Of a stretch of 64,000 nt of DNA, positions 43,052 to 52,688 are shown piece by piece. A program made the translations under genes and the position numbers. Source of the stretch: Mesorhizobium sp. Root102 (GTDB lineage: Bacteria > Pseudomonadota > Alphaproteobacteria > Rhizobiales > Rhizobiaceae); assembly GCF_001425625.1 (NCBI RefSeq), contig NZ_LMCP01000001.1:373430-437429 (forward strand), written 5' to 3'. The notes under the pieces are model-generated. The model was given only the letters and a program-made list of their open reading frames with translations, did no database searches and was not told where the DNA came from. The number at the start of each line of letters is the position of its first letter. Within the stretch, counting starts at the first letter, position 1.

Positions 43052-43948
43052 ATGTGTGGAATTGTCGGATTGTTTTTGAAGGACAAGTCGCTGGAACCCC
43101 AGCTTGGTGCGATGCTGTCGCAGATGCTGATCTCGCTCAGCGATCGTGGACCGGACAGCGCCGGCATTGCCATCTATGGCGCGCCGTCCAAAAATGAGGC
43201 CAAGATCACCATCCAGTCAGCCAAGCCCGACCGCGATTTCCGCAGTCTCGAGGCGGAGCTCGCCAAGGCCATTGGCACGCCGGTGACGATCGCGGTGAAA
43301 TCCACCCATGCGGTCGTCAAGACCACGCCCGCCAAGATCGATGAGGCGCGCAAAGCCATCCAGGCGCTGCGCCCCGACATCCGCATCATGGGCGCTGGCG
43401 ACGTTGTCGAAATCTACAAGGAAGTCGGCCTGCCCGAGGCGGTCGTCGATCGCTTCGATGTCCGCAAGATGACCGGCACGCATGGCATCGGCCACACCCG
43501 CATGGCAACGGAATCAGCGGTCACGACGATGGGCGCGCATCCGTTCTCGACCGGCGCCGACCAGTGCCTGGTGCACAATGGTTCGCTGTCCAACCACAAC
43601 AATGTCCGCCGCGAGCTGATCCGCGAAGGCATGACCTTCGAGACCGAGAACGACACCGAGGTCGCGGCCGCCTATCTCTCGTCGCAGATGGCGCATGGCA
43701 AGAATCTCGGCGAGGCGCTGGAAGGCACGCTCTCCGATCTCGACGGCTTCTTCACCTTCGTCGTCGGCACCAAGAACGGCTTCGGCGTGGTGCGCGACCC
43801 GATCGCCTGCAAGCCCGCCGTGATGGCCGAAACCGACCAGTATGTCGCCTTCGGCTCGGAATATCGCGCGCTGACCAAACTGCCCGGCATAGACAATGCG
43901 AGGGTCTGGGAACCCGAGCCCGCAACCGTCTATTTCTGGGAGCATTGA
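43052..43948 (+). CDS. mgsA: N-methylglutamate synthase subunit A (class II glutamine amidotransferase-like)
   Basis: 298 residues. The ATG is followed directly by Cys2 (MCGIVGLF), the nucleophile of Ntn-type amidotransferases after Met removal; GGGAGG lies upstream. Other family points are LSDRGPDSAGIAI, HTRMATESAV and HNGSLSN. Together with mgsB and mgsC it forms N-methylglutamate synthase, which moves a methylamino group (from gamma-glutamylmethylamide or methylamine) onto glutamate. The split, three-gene form of a glutamate synthase next to gmaS and mgdABCD is diagnostic. Ordinary GltB amidotransferase is ruled out by size and context. Confidence 0.92.
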   Translation: MCGIVGLFLKDKSLEPQLGAMLSQMLISLSDRGPDSAGIAIYGAPSKNEAKITIQSAKPDRDFRSLEAELAKAIGTPVTIAVKSTHAVVKTTPAKIDEARKAIQALRPDIRIMGAGDVVEIYKEVGLPEAVVDRFDVRKMTGTHGIGHTRMATESAVTTMGAHPFSTGADQCLVHNGSLSNHNNVRRELIREGMTFETENDTEVAAAYLSSQMAHGKNLGEALEGTLSDLDGFFTFVVGTKNGFGVVRDPIACKPAVMAETDQYVAFGSEYRALTKLPGIDNARVWEPEPATVYFWEH

Positions 43949-43952
43949 GTTC

Positions 43953-44678
43953 ATGCCGGCAACCAAGCTTTCAAGGACGGCGGCGCACGACCCTCGGGTC
44001 TTCGATCTCGACCACCAGTCGCTGCGCGAGCTCAATCAGGCGCTGCACAATCTGGCCCCCGGCTCGAACGAAACGGCATGGGAAGTGCTGAACCCGAAAG
44101 GCAGTCATTCGGTCGCCGTCGGCGTCGACCAACCTGTTGCCATCGATGTGCGTGGCAGCGTCGGCTATTACTGCGGCGGCATGAATTCCGGCAGCACCAT
44201 CACCGTGCATGGTTCGGCAGGCCCAGGCGTCGGCGAGAACATGATGTCGGGCTCGATCACCATCAAAGGCGACGCCAGCCAATATGCCGGCGCCACGGGC
44301 AAAGGCGGCCTGCTGGTCATCGAAGGCAACGCCTCGTCGCGCTGCGGCATTTCGATGAAGGGCATCGACATCGTCGTGTACGGCAATATCGGCCACATGT
44401 CGGCCTTCATGGCGCAATCGGGCAATCTGGTGGTGCTGGGCGATGCCGGCGACGCGCTGGGTGATTCCATCTACGAGGCGCGGCTGTTCGTGCGCGGCAA
44501 GGTCGACAGCCTGGGTGCCGACTGCATCGCCAAGGAGATGCGGCCCGAGCATCTGGAATTGCTGCAAGGCCTGCTCGACCGCGCCGGCGTCACCGGCTTC
44601 AAGCCGTCGGAGTTCAAGCGCTACGGCTCGGCGCGCACGCTCTACAATTTCAATATCGACAACGCCGACGCGTATTGA
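43953..44678 (+). CDS. mgsB: N-methylglutamate synthase subunit B (GXGXG domain)
   Basis: 241 residues. The body is the right-handed beta-helix of glutamate synthase C-terminal domains, with repeating G-x-x-G-x-G turns (GSVGYYCGGMNSGSTITVHGSAGPGVGENMMSG...GGLLVIEGNASSRCG). GGGAG lies ahead of ATG 43953, 4 bp after the mgsA stop. It is a structural subunit joining the amidotransferase and FMN subunits of N-methylglutamate synthase. Confidence 0.92.
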   Translation: MPATKLSRTAAHDPRVFDLDHQSLRELNQALHNLAPGSNETAWEVLNPKGSHSVAVGVDQPVAIDVRGSVGYYCGGMNSGSTITVHGSAGPGVGENMMSGSITIKGDASQYAGATGKGGLLVIEGNASSRCGISMKGIDIVVYGNIGHMSAFMAQSGNLVVLGDAGDALGDSIYEARLFVRGKVDSLGADCIAKEMRPEHLELLQGLLDRAGVTGFKPSEFKRYGSARTLYNFNIDNADAY

Positions 44679-44684
44679 GGCAGC

Positions 44685-46013
44685 ATGACCTACAAGAACC
44701 CGCCGACGACGCCGCGCAAATCCGCGACCTTCGACGACTATACGCTTTCCGAAATCCGCCGCGCCGCGGCGACCGGCATCTATGACATCCGTGGCGGCGG
44801 CGCCAAGCGCAAACTGCCCCATTTCGACGACCTTCTGTTCCTCGGCGCCTCGATCTCGCGCTATCCGCTCGAAGGCTATCGCGAGCGCTGCGACACCAGC
44901 GTCGTGCTGGGCTCGCGTCACGCCAAGAAGCCGATCGAGCTGAAGATCCCGATCACCATCGCCGGGATGAGTTTTGGATCGTTGTCCGGCCCTGCCAAGG
45001 AAGCACTCGGGCGCGGCGCGACGTTAGCCGGCACCTCGACCACCACGGGGGACGGCGGCATGACCGAGGAGGAGCGCGGCCATTCCAAGCAGTTGGTCTA
45101 TCAATACCTGCCGTCGCGCTATGGCATGAACCCGCGCGATTTGCGCCGGGCCGATGCGATCGAAGTCGTCGTCGGCCAGGGCGCCAAGCCCGGCGGCGGC
45201 GGCATGCTGCTTGGCCAGAAGATCTCCGACCGTGTCGCCGAAATGCGCACGCTGCCGAAAGGCATCGACCAGCGCTCGGCATCGCGCCACCCTGACTGGA
45301 CTGGGCCCGACGATCTCGAGATCAAGATCCTCGAACTGCGCGAAATCACCGACTGGGAAAAGCCGATCTACGTCAAGGTCGGCGGCGCCCGGCCCTACTA
45401 CGACACCGCGCTTGCGGTGAAGGCCGGCGCCGATGTCGTCGTCGTCGACGGCATGCAGGGCGGCACCGCCGCGACCCAGGAAGTGTTCATCGAAAATGTC
45501 GGCCAGCCGACGCTTGCCTGCATCCGGCCGGCGGTGCAGGCGCTGCAGGATCTCGGCATGCACCGCAAGGTGCAGCTGATCGTCTCCGGCGGCATCCGCA
45601 ACGGCGCGGACGTCGCCAAGGCCCTTGCGCTGGGCGTCGACGCGGTCTCGATCGGCACGGCTGCCCTTGTCGCGCTCGGCGACAACGATCCCCGCTGGGA
45701 GGCGGAATACAACGAGCTCGGCACCACGGCCGGCGCCTATGACGACTGGCACGAGGGCCGCGACCCCGCGGGCATCACCACGCAGGACCCCGAATTGATG
45801 AAACGGCTCGACCCGATTGCCGCCGGACGCCGGCTGGCGAACTTCCTCAAAGTGATGACGCTGGAAGCGCAGACGATCGCTCGCGCCTGCGGCAAGAACA
45901 GCCTGCACAATCTCGAACCCGAGGACCTCGTCGCGCTGACGATCGAGGCAGCCGCCATGGCCGGCGTACCGCTGGCCGGCACCAACTGGATACCGGGGAA
46001 AAACGGCTTCTAG
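44685..46013 (+). CDS. mgsC: N-methylglutamate synthase subunit C (FMN-binding glutamate synthase domain)
   Basis: 442 residues of the glutamate synthase FMN/barrel domain: ITIAGMSFGSLSGPAKEAL, EVVVGQGAKPGGGGMLLGQKI, YVKVGGARPYYDTALAVKAGADVVVVDGMQGGTAA and IVSGGIRNGADVAKALALGVDAVSIGTAAL are all standard stretches. It is the catalytic core where the methylamino group is added to 2-oxoglutarate or glutamate-derived intermediate. It is smaller than GltB (about 1500 residues) because the other domains are separate proteins here. A palindromic repeat begins at its stop codon. Confidence 0.92.
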   Translation: MTYKNPPTTPRKSATFDDYTLSEIRRAAATGIYDIRGGGAKRKLPHFDDLLFLGASISRYPLEGYRERCDTSVVLGSRHAKKPIELKIPITIAGMSFGSLSGPAKEALGRGATLAGTSTTTGDGGMTEEERGHSKQLVYQYLPSRYGMNPRDLRRADAIEVVVGQGAKPGGGGMLLGQKISDRVAEMRTLPKGIDQRSASRHPDWTGPDDLEIKILELREITDWEKPIYVKVGGARPYYDTALAVKAGADVVVVDGMQGGTAATQEVFIENVGQPTLACIRPAVQALQDLGMHRKVQLIVSGGIRNGADVAKALALGVDAVSIGTAALVALGDNDPRWEAEYNELGTTAGAYDDWHEGRDPAGITTQDPELMKRLDPIAAGRRLANFLKVMTLEAQTIARACGKNSLHNLEPEDLVALTIEAAAMAGVPLAGTNWIPGKNGF

Positions 46014-46061
46014 AGCATGATCCCGAAAAGTGGAATCCGGTTTTCGGAAAAGATCATGCTC
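46013..46061. repeat. Rhizobial palindromic intergenic repeat
   Basis: Outer arms GAGCATGATC (46013-46022) / GATCATGCTC (46052-46061), inner arms CCGAAAA (23-29 of the same block) / TTTTCGG (46041-46047), total 49 bp, starting on the last base of the mgsC stop. Elements with this GAGCATGAT...CCGAAAA plan are scattered between genes in Mesorhizobium and relatives. Here it separates mgsC from gmaS and may modulate the transcript. Confidence 0.7.
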
Positions 46062-46110
46062 CAGCAAAGAGACACAACAGCTTCCAAAATACCATAAGCG
46101 AGGAACTATA

Positions 46111-47418
46111 ATGGGGAACGATCTCGCCGCATTCGCCAAAGAGAACGGCGTCAAATATTTCATGATTTCCTACACTGACCTGTTCAGTGGCCAGCGTGCC
46201 AAGCTGGTGCCGGCACAGGCAATCGCCGACATGCAGAAGGACGGTGCCGGCTTTGCCGGCTTCGCCACCTGGCTGGACCTGACGCCCGCACATCCAGACA
46301 TGTTGGCGGTACCGGATCCGGATTCGGTCATCCAGCTGCCGTGGAAGCCGGAGGTCGCCTGGGTCGCCGCCAACTGCATCATGGACGACAAGGAGGTCGA
46401 CCAGGCGCCGCGCAACACGCTGAAGCGGCTGATCGCGGAGGCCGCCAGTGACGGCATGCATGTCAAGACCGGCGTCGAGGCCGAGTTCTTCCTGATCTCG
46501 CCCGACGGCAAGACGATTTCCGACGAATACGACACCGCCTCAAAACCCTGCTACGACCAGCAAGCGGTGATGCGCCGCTACGACGTTATCGCCGAGATCT
46601 GCGACCACATGCTGGCGCTCGGCTGGGGCGCCTACCAGAACGACCACGAGGACGCCAACGGCCAGTTCGAGATGAACTGGGCCTTCGACGACGCGCTGGC
46701 GACCGCCGACAAGCACTCGTTCTTCAAGTTCATGGTCAAGTCGATCGCGGAAAAGCATGGCCTGCGCGCGACCTTCATGCCCAAACCCTTCCAGGGCCTG
46801 ACCGGGAATGGCTGCCATGCCCATATCTCGGTCTGGGACAAAGCCGGCAAGACCAACGTATTCGCCGACAATTCGATGGAACTCGGTCTTTCGGCCAAGG
46901 GCAGGAATTTCCTCGGCGGCATCATGAAGCATGCCTCCGCGCTGGCCGCGATCACCAACCCGACGGTGAATTCCTACAAGCGCATCAACGCGCCGCGCAC
47001 CATCTCGGGCGCGACCTGGGCGCCGAACACGGTGACCTGGACCGGCAACAACCGCACCCACATGGTGCGCGTGCCCGGCCCCGGCCGCTTCGAGCTGCGC
47101 CTGCCGGATGGTGCGGCGAACCCGTATCTCCTGCAGGCTGTGATCATCGCGGCCGGCCTCGACGGCATCCGCTCGAAGGCCGATCCCGGCAAGCGCTACG
47201 ACATCGACATGTACCAGCACGGCCATACGGTGAAGGGCGCGCCGAGGCTGCCGCTCAACCTGCTCGACGCGTTGCGCGAGTTCGACAAGGACAAATCGCT
47301 CAAGGCGGCGCTGGGTGAGGAATTCTCGTCGGCCTACCTAAAGCTGAAGCACCAGGAATGGAATTCCTATGCTTCGCACTTCACGCAATGGGAGCGCGAC
47401 CACACGCTGGATATCTGA
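46111..47418 (+). CDS. gmaS: Gamma-glutamylmethylamide synthetase (glutamine synthetase family)
   Basis: 435 residues with the glutamine-synthetase fold: EAEFFLI, the NDHEDANGQFEMNW stretch with metal-binding Glu, GNGCHAHISVWD (with the His loop), NSYKRINAPRT and NNRTHMVRVPGPGRFELRLPDGAANPY. It ligates methylamine to glutamate with ATP, giving gamma-glutamylmethylamide. Position between mgsABC and mgdABCD marks it as GmaS, not a nitrogen-assimilation GlnA. GCGAGGA precedes ATG 46111. Confidence 0.93.
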   Translation: MGNDLAAFAKENGVKYFMISYTDLFSGQRAKLVPAQAIADMQKDGAGFAGFATWLDLTPAHPDMLAVPDPDSVIQLPWKPEVAWVAANCIMDDKEVDQAPRNTLKRLIAEAASDGMHVKTGVEAEFFLISPDGKTISDEYDTASKPCYDQQAVMRRYDVIAEICDHMLALGWGAYQNDHEDANGQFEMNWAFDDALATADKHSFFKFMVKSIAEKHGLRATFMPKPFQGLTGNGCHAHISVWDKAGKTNVFADNSMELGLSAKGRNFLGGIMKHASALAAITNPTVNSYKRINAPRTISGATWAPNTVTWTGNNRTHMVRVPGPGRFELRLPDGAANPYLLQAVIIAAGLDGIRSKADPGKRYDIDMYQHGHTVKGAPRLPLNLLDALREFDKDKSLKAALGEEFSSAYLKLKHQEWNSYASHFTQWERDHTLDI

Positions 47419-47454
47419 CCACCAGCGCGACGCGAGCGACCTCGGAATGAACTG

Positions 47455-48708
47455 ATGAAATATTCGATCTTTTCGCTCGCCCGCGCCGCCTTGTCCGGCC
47501 ACAAGAACTGGCAACGCACCTGGCGCGACGCCACGCCGAAGGACCGCTACGACGTGGTGATCATCGGCGGCGGCGGCCACGGGCTGGCCACTGCCTGGTT
47601 CCTGGCCAGCGAGTACGGCATCAAGAATGTCGCCGTGCTCGAAAAGGGCTGGATCGGCTCCGGCAATGCCGGCCGCAACACCACCATCATCCGCTCCAAT
47701 TACGGTCTTCCCGGCAATACCGGCTTCTACGAACTGTCGATGAAGCTGTGGGAGCGGATGGAGCAGGACCTCAACTACAACACGATGGTCAGCCAGCGCG
47801 GCGTCATCAACCTCTACCACTCCGACGCGCAGCGCGACGCCTATGCGCGGCGCGGCAACACCATGCGCATCAACGGCATTGACGCCGAACTGCTCGACCT
47901 CGCCGCGGTCAGGAAGATGATACCGTTCCTGAACTTCGACAATGCGCGCTTCCCCGTGCAAGGCGGGCTCTTGCAGCGGCGCGGCGGCACGGCGCGGCAT
48001 GACGCCGTTGTCTGGGGTTACGCGCACGCGGCGAGCGCACTCGGCGTCGACATCATTCAGAATTGCGAAGTCACCGGTTTCACCTGCGACGCCAAAGGCA
48101 AGGTGACCGGCGTCGAGACATCGCGCGGCAAGATCGGCGCCGGCAAGGTCGGCATGGCCGTTGCCGGAAGTTCGTCGCGCGTCGCGGCGATGGCCGGCCT
48201 GCGCCTGCCGATCGAAAGCCATGTGCTGCAGGCCTTCGTCTCCGAGGCGATCAAGCCGCTTATCCCTGGCGTCATGACCTTCGGCGCCGGCCATTTCTAT
48301 GTCAGCCAGTCCGACAAGGGCGGGCTGGTCTTCGGCGGCGATATTGACGGCTACAACTCCTACGCCCAGCGCGGCAACATGCCTGTGATGGAGGACGTCT
48401 GCGAGGGCGGCATGGCGCTGATGCCGATGATCGGCCGCGTGCGCCTTCTGCGCCAGTGGGGCGGCATCATGGACATGTCGATGGACGGCTCGCCGATCAT
48501 CGACAAGACGCCGGTTGACGGGCTCTATATCAACGCCGGCTGGTGCTATGGCGGCTTCAAGGCGACACCAGGATCCGGCTTTGTCTTTGCCCACCTTCTG
48601 GCCCGTGATGTGCCGCACGAAGAGGCTGCACGGTTCCGCCTCGATCGGTTCCGGCGCGGTGCGATGATCGACGAAAAGGGCCAGGGCGCCCAACCGAACC
48701 TGCATTGA
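47455..48708 (+). CDS. mgdA: N-methylglutamate dehydrogenase subunit A (sarcosine oxidase beta-like)
   Basis: 417 residues, DAO-type flavoprotein. Rossmann motif GGGGHG (~41-46), then a GRNTTIIRSNY segment; His in TARHDAVVWGY (~182) corresponds to the residue that carries covalent FMN in sarcosine oxidase beta. C-terminal GGIMDMSMDGSPIIDKTPVDGLYINAGWCYGGFKATPGSG is typical SoxB. It oxidises the N-methyl bond of N-methylglutamate. It is the first of four tightly packed mgd genes, 36 bp after gmaS. Confidence 0.9.
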   Translation: MKYSIFSLARAALSGHKNWQRTWRDATPKDRYDVVIIGGGGHGLATAWFLASEYGIKNVAVLEKGWIGSGNAGRNTTIIRSNYGLPGNTGFYELSMKLWERMEQDLNYNTMVSQRGVINLYHSDAQRDAYARRGNTMRINGIDAELLDLAAVRKMIPFLNFDNARFPVQGGLLQRRGGTARHDAVVWGYAHAASALGVDIIQNCEVTGFTCDAKGKVTGVETSRGKIGAGKVGMAVAGSSSRVAAMAGLRLPIESHVLQAFVSEAIKPLIPGVMTFGAGHFYVSQSDKGGLVFGGDIDGYNSYAQRGNMPVMEDVCEGGMALMPMIGRVRLLRQWGGIMDMSMDGSPIIDKTPVDGLYINAGWCYGGFKATPGSGFVFAHLLARDVPHEEAARFRLDRFRRGAMIDEKGQGAQPNLH

Positions 48709-48725
48709 AGGCGGTCTAGAACAGC

Positions 48726-49001
48726 ATGCGCATTGTCTGTCCCTTCTGCGGCGAACGCGAACTCGGCGAGTTCACCTATCTCGGCGACGCCAAGCCGGTG
48801 CGGCCCGAAGCCGGCGCCTCGGAAGACGAGGTCTTCGACTATGTCTATCTGCGCGACAATGTCGCCGGCGAGACCAACGAATACTGGTACCATGGCGGCG
48901 GCTGCCGGGCCTGGCTGAAGGTCACCCGCAACACGCTAACGCACGAGATTTCTTCGGTCGAGCCGGCGGCCGGTGCTGGTGCTGCGAAGGTCGGTGCGTG
49001 A
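48726..49001 (+). CDS. mgdB: N-methylglutamate dehydrogenase subunit B (sarcosine oxidase delta-like, zinc)
   Basis: 91 residues. CPFCGERELGEF near the N-terminus, and HGGGCRAWLKVTRNT further on, supply the cysteine and histidine zinc ligands of the SoxD family. The NTLTHEI ending is standard. Its stop overlaps the mgdC start (TGATG). It is a small structural subunit. Confidence 0.9.
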   Translation: MRIVCPFCGERELGEFTYLGDAKPVRPEAGASEDEVFDYVYLRDNVAGETNEYWYHGGGCRAWLKVTRNTLTHEISSVEPAAGAGAAKVGA

Positions 49002-51982
49002 TGGCCGGCGCGCAGACACACCGGCTCGGCAATGGCGGTCTCATCGACCGCTCGGCGCCGTTGAACTTCCGTTTCGACGGCAAGGCTTTCTCCGGCCTCC
49101 AGGGTGACACGCTCGCCTCGGCGCTGATAGCCAACGGCGTCAAGCTGGTCGGCCGCTCGTTCAAATACCATCGTCCGCGCGGCATCCTGACATCAGGTTC
49201 GGAAGAACCCAACGCGCTGGTCGAGCTGCGCACGGGCGCAAGGCGTGAGCCGAACACCAAGGCGACCACGGCCGAACTCTATGAGGGGCTTGAGGCCGCC
49301 AGCCAGAACCGCTGGCCGTCGCTGCGCCACGACGTGATGTCGGTCAACCAGCTGTTCGCGCCGATCTTCGTCGCCGGCTTCTACTACAAGACCTTCATGT
49401 GGCCGGCGAAATTCTGGGAAGCGATCTACGAGCCGGCGATCCGCCGCGCCGCCGGCCTTGGCCGCGCCGCCGGCGTTGCCGATCCCGATCACTACGACAA
49501 GGCATGGGCGCATTGCGACGTGCTGATCGCCGGTTCAGGCCCGGCCGGTCTGGCCGCGGCATTGGCAGCCGGCCGCTCTGGCGCCCGCGTCATCCTGTGC
49601 GAAGAGGATTTTGTCCCCAGCGGCCGCCTGCTGTCGGACGGTGGCACGATCGATGGTGTTCCGGCAGCCGAATGGCTGCCGCGAACGCTGGCTGAGCTCG
49701 CGGCAATGCCCGACGTGCGCATCATGACCCGCACGACATTGTTCGGCGTCTACGATGGCGGCACCTATGGCGCGATCGAGCGGGTCAACGACCATTTGCC
49801 CTCCCCACCTGAGCACCAGGTGCGCCAGCGCCTGTGGCGGATCGTGGCGAAGCGCTGCGTCGTTGCGGCCGGCGCCATCGAGCGGCCTATCGTCTTTGCC
49901 GGCAACGACACGCCCGGCGTGATGATGGCTTCGGCAATGCGGACCTATGTCGCGCGCTATGCGGCGACACCGGCAAAGCGTCTCGCGCTGTTCACCAACA
50001 ATGAAGATGGCTGGCGCACGGTCGAGACGGCGCTCGGGGCGGGATTGCAGATTGCCGCGGTCATCGACGCGCGGGCTGACGTATCGCCGGCGCATCGTTC
50101 ACTGGCGTCCAAGGGCGGCTTCCCGGTGCTGCATGGCGCCGTCAGCGGTGTCGATGGCGGCAAGGACGGCGTCAGGAAAATCGCGGTGTCGCTCACCGGC
50201 GGCGCGCGCGCCGAAGTCGAAGCCGACGGCCTCGCCGTTTCCGGCGGCTGGAACCCGGCGGTCGGGTTGACCTCCTTCCATCGCGGCCGGCCGAAATGGC
50301 GCGACGACATCGCCGCTTTCGTGCCGGATGGCGCGCCGCCAGGCATGGTTGCCGCGGGCGCCGCCAATGGCGACTTCGGCCTAGGCGCCTGCCTGAGCCA
50401 GGGGTTTGCAGCCGGCGCGGCAGCGGCGCGTGACGCGGGGCACAATGGTACGCCGGGCGCCGCGCCTGTCGCCGATGACGAGGCCTTTTCGCTGACGCCG
50501 CTCTGGCATGTCGCCGGCAAGGGCAAGGCCTTTGTCGACTACCAACATGACGTGACCGCTTCCGACATCGAACTGGCGCAACGCGAAGGCTTTGAATCGG
50601 TCGAGCATCTGAAGCGCTACACGACGCTCGGCATGGCCACCGACCAGGGCAAGACCTCGAATGTCGCCGGCCTCGCCATCATGGCGGCTGTCAGCGGCCG
50701 GTCGATCCCCGAGACCGGCACGACGATCTACCGGCCTCCTTACGTGCCCGTCGCCATCGGCGCCTTCGCCGGCCATCATCGCGACGAGACTTTTCATGCG
50801 ACGCGGCTGACGCCGTCGCACCACTGGGCCGTGGAACAGGGCGCGATCTTCGTCGACACCGGCCTGTGGAAGCGGGCACAATGGTATCCGCGCGCCGGCG
50901 AGAAGGACTGGCTGGAATCGGTGACCCGCGAGGTAAAGGCGGTGCGCGGCGGCGTCGGCTTCTGCGATGTCTCGACGCTCGGCAAGATCGACGTGCACGG
51001 CCCGGATGCAGGCGCCTTCCTCGACCGCGTCTACATCAATACCTTTTCCAACCTCGCCGTCGGCAAGGCGCGCTACGGGCTGATGCTGCGCGAGGACGGC
51101 ATCGTCTATGACGACGGCACGACGGCACGCCTGGCCGAGGATCATTATTTCCTGACCACCACCACCGCCAAGGCCGGGCTGGTGATGCAGCATCTCGAAT
51201 TCTGCCGGCAGGTGCTGTTTCCCGAACTCGACGTGCAGCTGACCTCGGTCTCCGACCAGTGGGCGCAATTCTCGATTGCCGGACCCAAGACCCGTGACCT
51301 GCTGAAGGAGATCGTCGATCCGGCCGAAGACCTGTCGAACGAAGGCTTTCCGTTCATGGGCGCACGCGAAGTGACTTTGCGCGGCGGCCTCAAGGCACGG
51401 CTGTTCCGCATCTCGTTCTCCGGCGAGATGGCCTTCGAGATTTCGGTGCCGGCGCGCTACGGCGACGCGTTGGTGCGCAATCTGATGCTGGCAGGCGCGC
51501 CGTTCGGCGTGACGCCTTACGGCACCGAAGCGCTCGGCGTCATGCGCGTCGAAAAGGGCCACATCGCCGGACCGGAACTGAGCGGGACGACGACGGCGGC
51601 CGATCTTGGCTTGGGCAAGATGATGTCGACCAAGAAAGACTATATCGGCCGCGTCATGGCCGGACGCGAAGCGCTGATCGCGCCGGACCGGCAGGTCGTG
51701 GTTGGCATCAAGCCGGCGGACAAGGCACGCAGGCTGCGCTCCGGAGCGCACATCATCCCGAAGGGGCAGACGCCCGGCCCGGGCAATGACCAGGGTTACG
51801 TCACCTCGGTCTGCTTCTCGCCGACATCAGACCGGTGGATCGGGCTCGCGCTTGTCGAACGTGGCCGCGAGCGCATCGGCGAGATCGTCCATGCGCACGA
51901 CCCGTTGCGCGGCGAAGACTACGATGTCGAGCTGTGCAATCCCGTCTTCTACGATCCGGATGGAGGGCGCCAGCGTGGTTGA
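49001..51982 (+). CDS. mgdC: N-methylglutamate dehydrogenase subunit C (sarcosine oxidase alpha-like)
   Basis: 993 residues. The N-terminal ~100 have the ferredoxin-like fold of SoxA (FDGKAFSGLQGDTLASALIANGVKLVGRSFKYHRPRG). An FAD/NAD domain follows with GSGPAGLAAALAAGRSGARV (~178-197). The last ~380 residues are a GcvT-type tetrahydrofolate-binding domain (FCDVSTLGKIDVHGPDAGAFLDRVY; FRISFSGEMAFEISVP). It channels the methyl carbon of N-methylglutamate to tetrahydrofolate. ATG 49001 overlaps the mgdB stop; a GTG three bases earlier is less likely. Confidence 0.91.
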   Translation: MAGAQTHRLGNGGLIDRSAPLNFRFDGKAFSGLQGDTLASALIANGVKLVGRSFKYHRPRGILTSGSEEPNALVELRTGARREPNTKATTAELYEGLEAASQNRWPSLRHDVMSVNQLFAPIFVAGFYYKTFMWPAKFWEAIYEPAIRRAAGLGRAAGVADPDHYDKAWAHCDVLIAGSGPAGLAAALAAGRSGARVILCEEDFVPSGRLLSDGGTIDGVPAAEWLPRTLAELAAMPDVRIMTRTTLFGVYDGGTYGAIERVNDHLPSPPEHQVRQRLWRIVAKRCVVAAGAIERPIVFAGNDTPGVMMASAMRTYVARYAATPAKRLALFTNNEDGWRTVETALGAGLQIAAVIDARADVSPAHRSLASKGGFPVLHGAVSGVDGGKDGVRKIAVSLTGGARAEVEADGLAVSGGWNPAVGLTSFHRGRPKWRDDIAAFVPDGAPPGMVAAGAANGDFGLGACLSQGFAAGAAAARDAGHNGTPGAAPVADDEAFSLTPLWHVAGKGKAFVDYQHDVTASDIELAQREGFESVEHLKRYTTLGMATDQGKTSNVAGLAIMAAVSGRSIPETGTTIYRPPYVPVAIGAFAGHHRDETFHATRLTPSHHWAVEQGAIFVDTGLWKRAQWYPRAGEKDWLESVTREVKAVRGGVGFCDVSTLGKIDVHGPDAGAFLDRVYINTFSNLAVGKARYGLMLREDGIVYDDGTTARLAEDHYFLTTTTAKAGLVMQHLEFCRQVLFPELDVQLTSVSDQWAQFSIAGPKTRDLLKEIVDPAEDLSNEGFPFMGAREVTLRGGLKARLFRISFSGEMAFEISVPARYGDALVRNLMLAGAPFGVTPYGTEALGVMRVEKGHIAGPELSGTTTAADLGLGKMMSTKKDYIGRVMAGREALIAPDRQVVVGIKPADKARRLRSGAHIIPKGQTPGPGNDQGYVTSVCFSPTSDRWIGLALVERGRERIGEIVHAHDPLRGEDYDVELCNPVFYDPDGGRQRG

Positions 51983-52604
51983 GTTTTCCTGGGCTCCCCG
52001 CAGTCCACTCGAGCATGCGCTTGTCACCGGCGCACATGGCACGCGCGGTATCGAGGCCGGCGTCTCGCTGACCGAGATCCGCAATTTCGACCTGATCCAG
52101 GTGATGGCGCGGCGCGGCAAAGGGGCCGAACTGGCAAAGGCGGCCAAGGCCCGTTTCGGCGTTACTGCTCCTGATGCACCCAAGGCGGTCCAAGGCAAGG
52201 ACGCCACGCTGATCTGGTCTGGACCGGATCAGTTTTTTGTCCTGTCGGCGGGTGGCAAGCACACGTTGCAAACGCTTGTGCCGGCATTGTCCGGTCCCGC
52301 TTCGCTGTCGGACCAGTCGCACGCACGCGTTCTGATTAGCATTTCCGGAGTCAAGGCGCGGGCGATGCTCGCCAAGCTGTCGTCGATCGACCTGCACGTG
52401 GGAGCATTCCTGATCGGCGCTGCCGCCGCAACGTCCATGGATCACACCAGCGTCACGCTCTGGCGCGGGAATGATCGGCCGGATGGCCTGGCGGTGTTCA
52501 ATCTTCTGGTGTTTGCGACGTTTGCCGAGAGCCTTTGGCATACTCTGCTCGACTCGGCTGCGGAATATGGAGTTGCTATCAGCCACTCTGAGGAACTGGC
52601 GTAG
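51975..52604 (+). CDS. mgdD: N-methylglutamate dehydrogenase subunit D (sarcosine oxidase gamma-like)
   Basis: About 209 residues of the SoxG family, a GcvT-like fold without folate chemistry: RSPLEHAL at the start, VSLTEIRNFDLIQVMARRG, TLIWSGPDQFFVL and the late MDHTSVTLWR. The start is GTG 51975, eight bp inside mgdC, with GGAGGG seven bases ahead; ATG 51960 is in frame but has no such site. It completes mgdABCD. Confidence 0.87.
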   Translation: MVEFSWAPRSPLEHALVTGAHGTRGIEAGVSLTEIRNFDLIQVMARRGKGAELAKAAKARFGVTAPDAPKAVQGKDATLIWSGPDQFFVLSAGGKHTLQTLVPALSGPASLSDQSHARVLISISGVKARAMLAKLSSIDLHVGAFLIGAAAATSMDHTSVTLWRGNDRPDGLAVFNLLVFATFAESLWHTLLDSAAEYGVAISHSEELA

Positions 52605-52688
52605 AATTTTGCCAATGCCGGCAACGCGCTGCATGGCACCTCCGCCTTGCCAAACGCGATCGCACTGCTATTCTTGCTGCTAAAGTAA

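Noticed and set aside
43052..46013. Conventional glutamate synthase genes for nitrogen assimilation
   Set aside because: The three domains are separate small genes next to gmaS and mgdABCD, the pattern of N-methylglutamate synthase.
47455..52604. Sarcosine oxidase soxBDAG
   Set aside because: Same subunit families, but without glyA or betaine-demethylation genes nearby; linkage to gmaS and mgsABC favours N-methylglutamate dehydrogenase. Some activity on sarcosine cannot be excluded.
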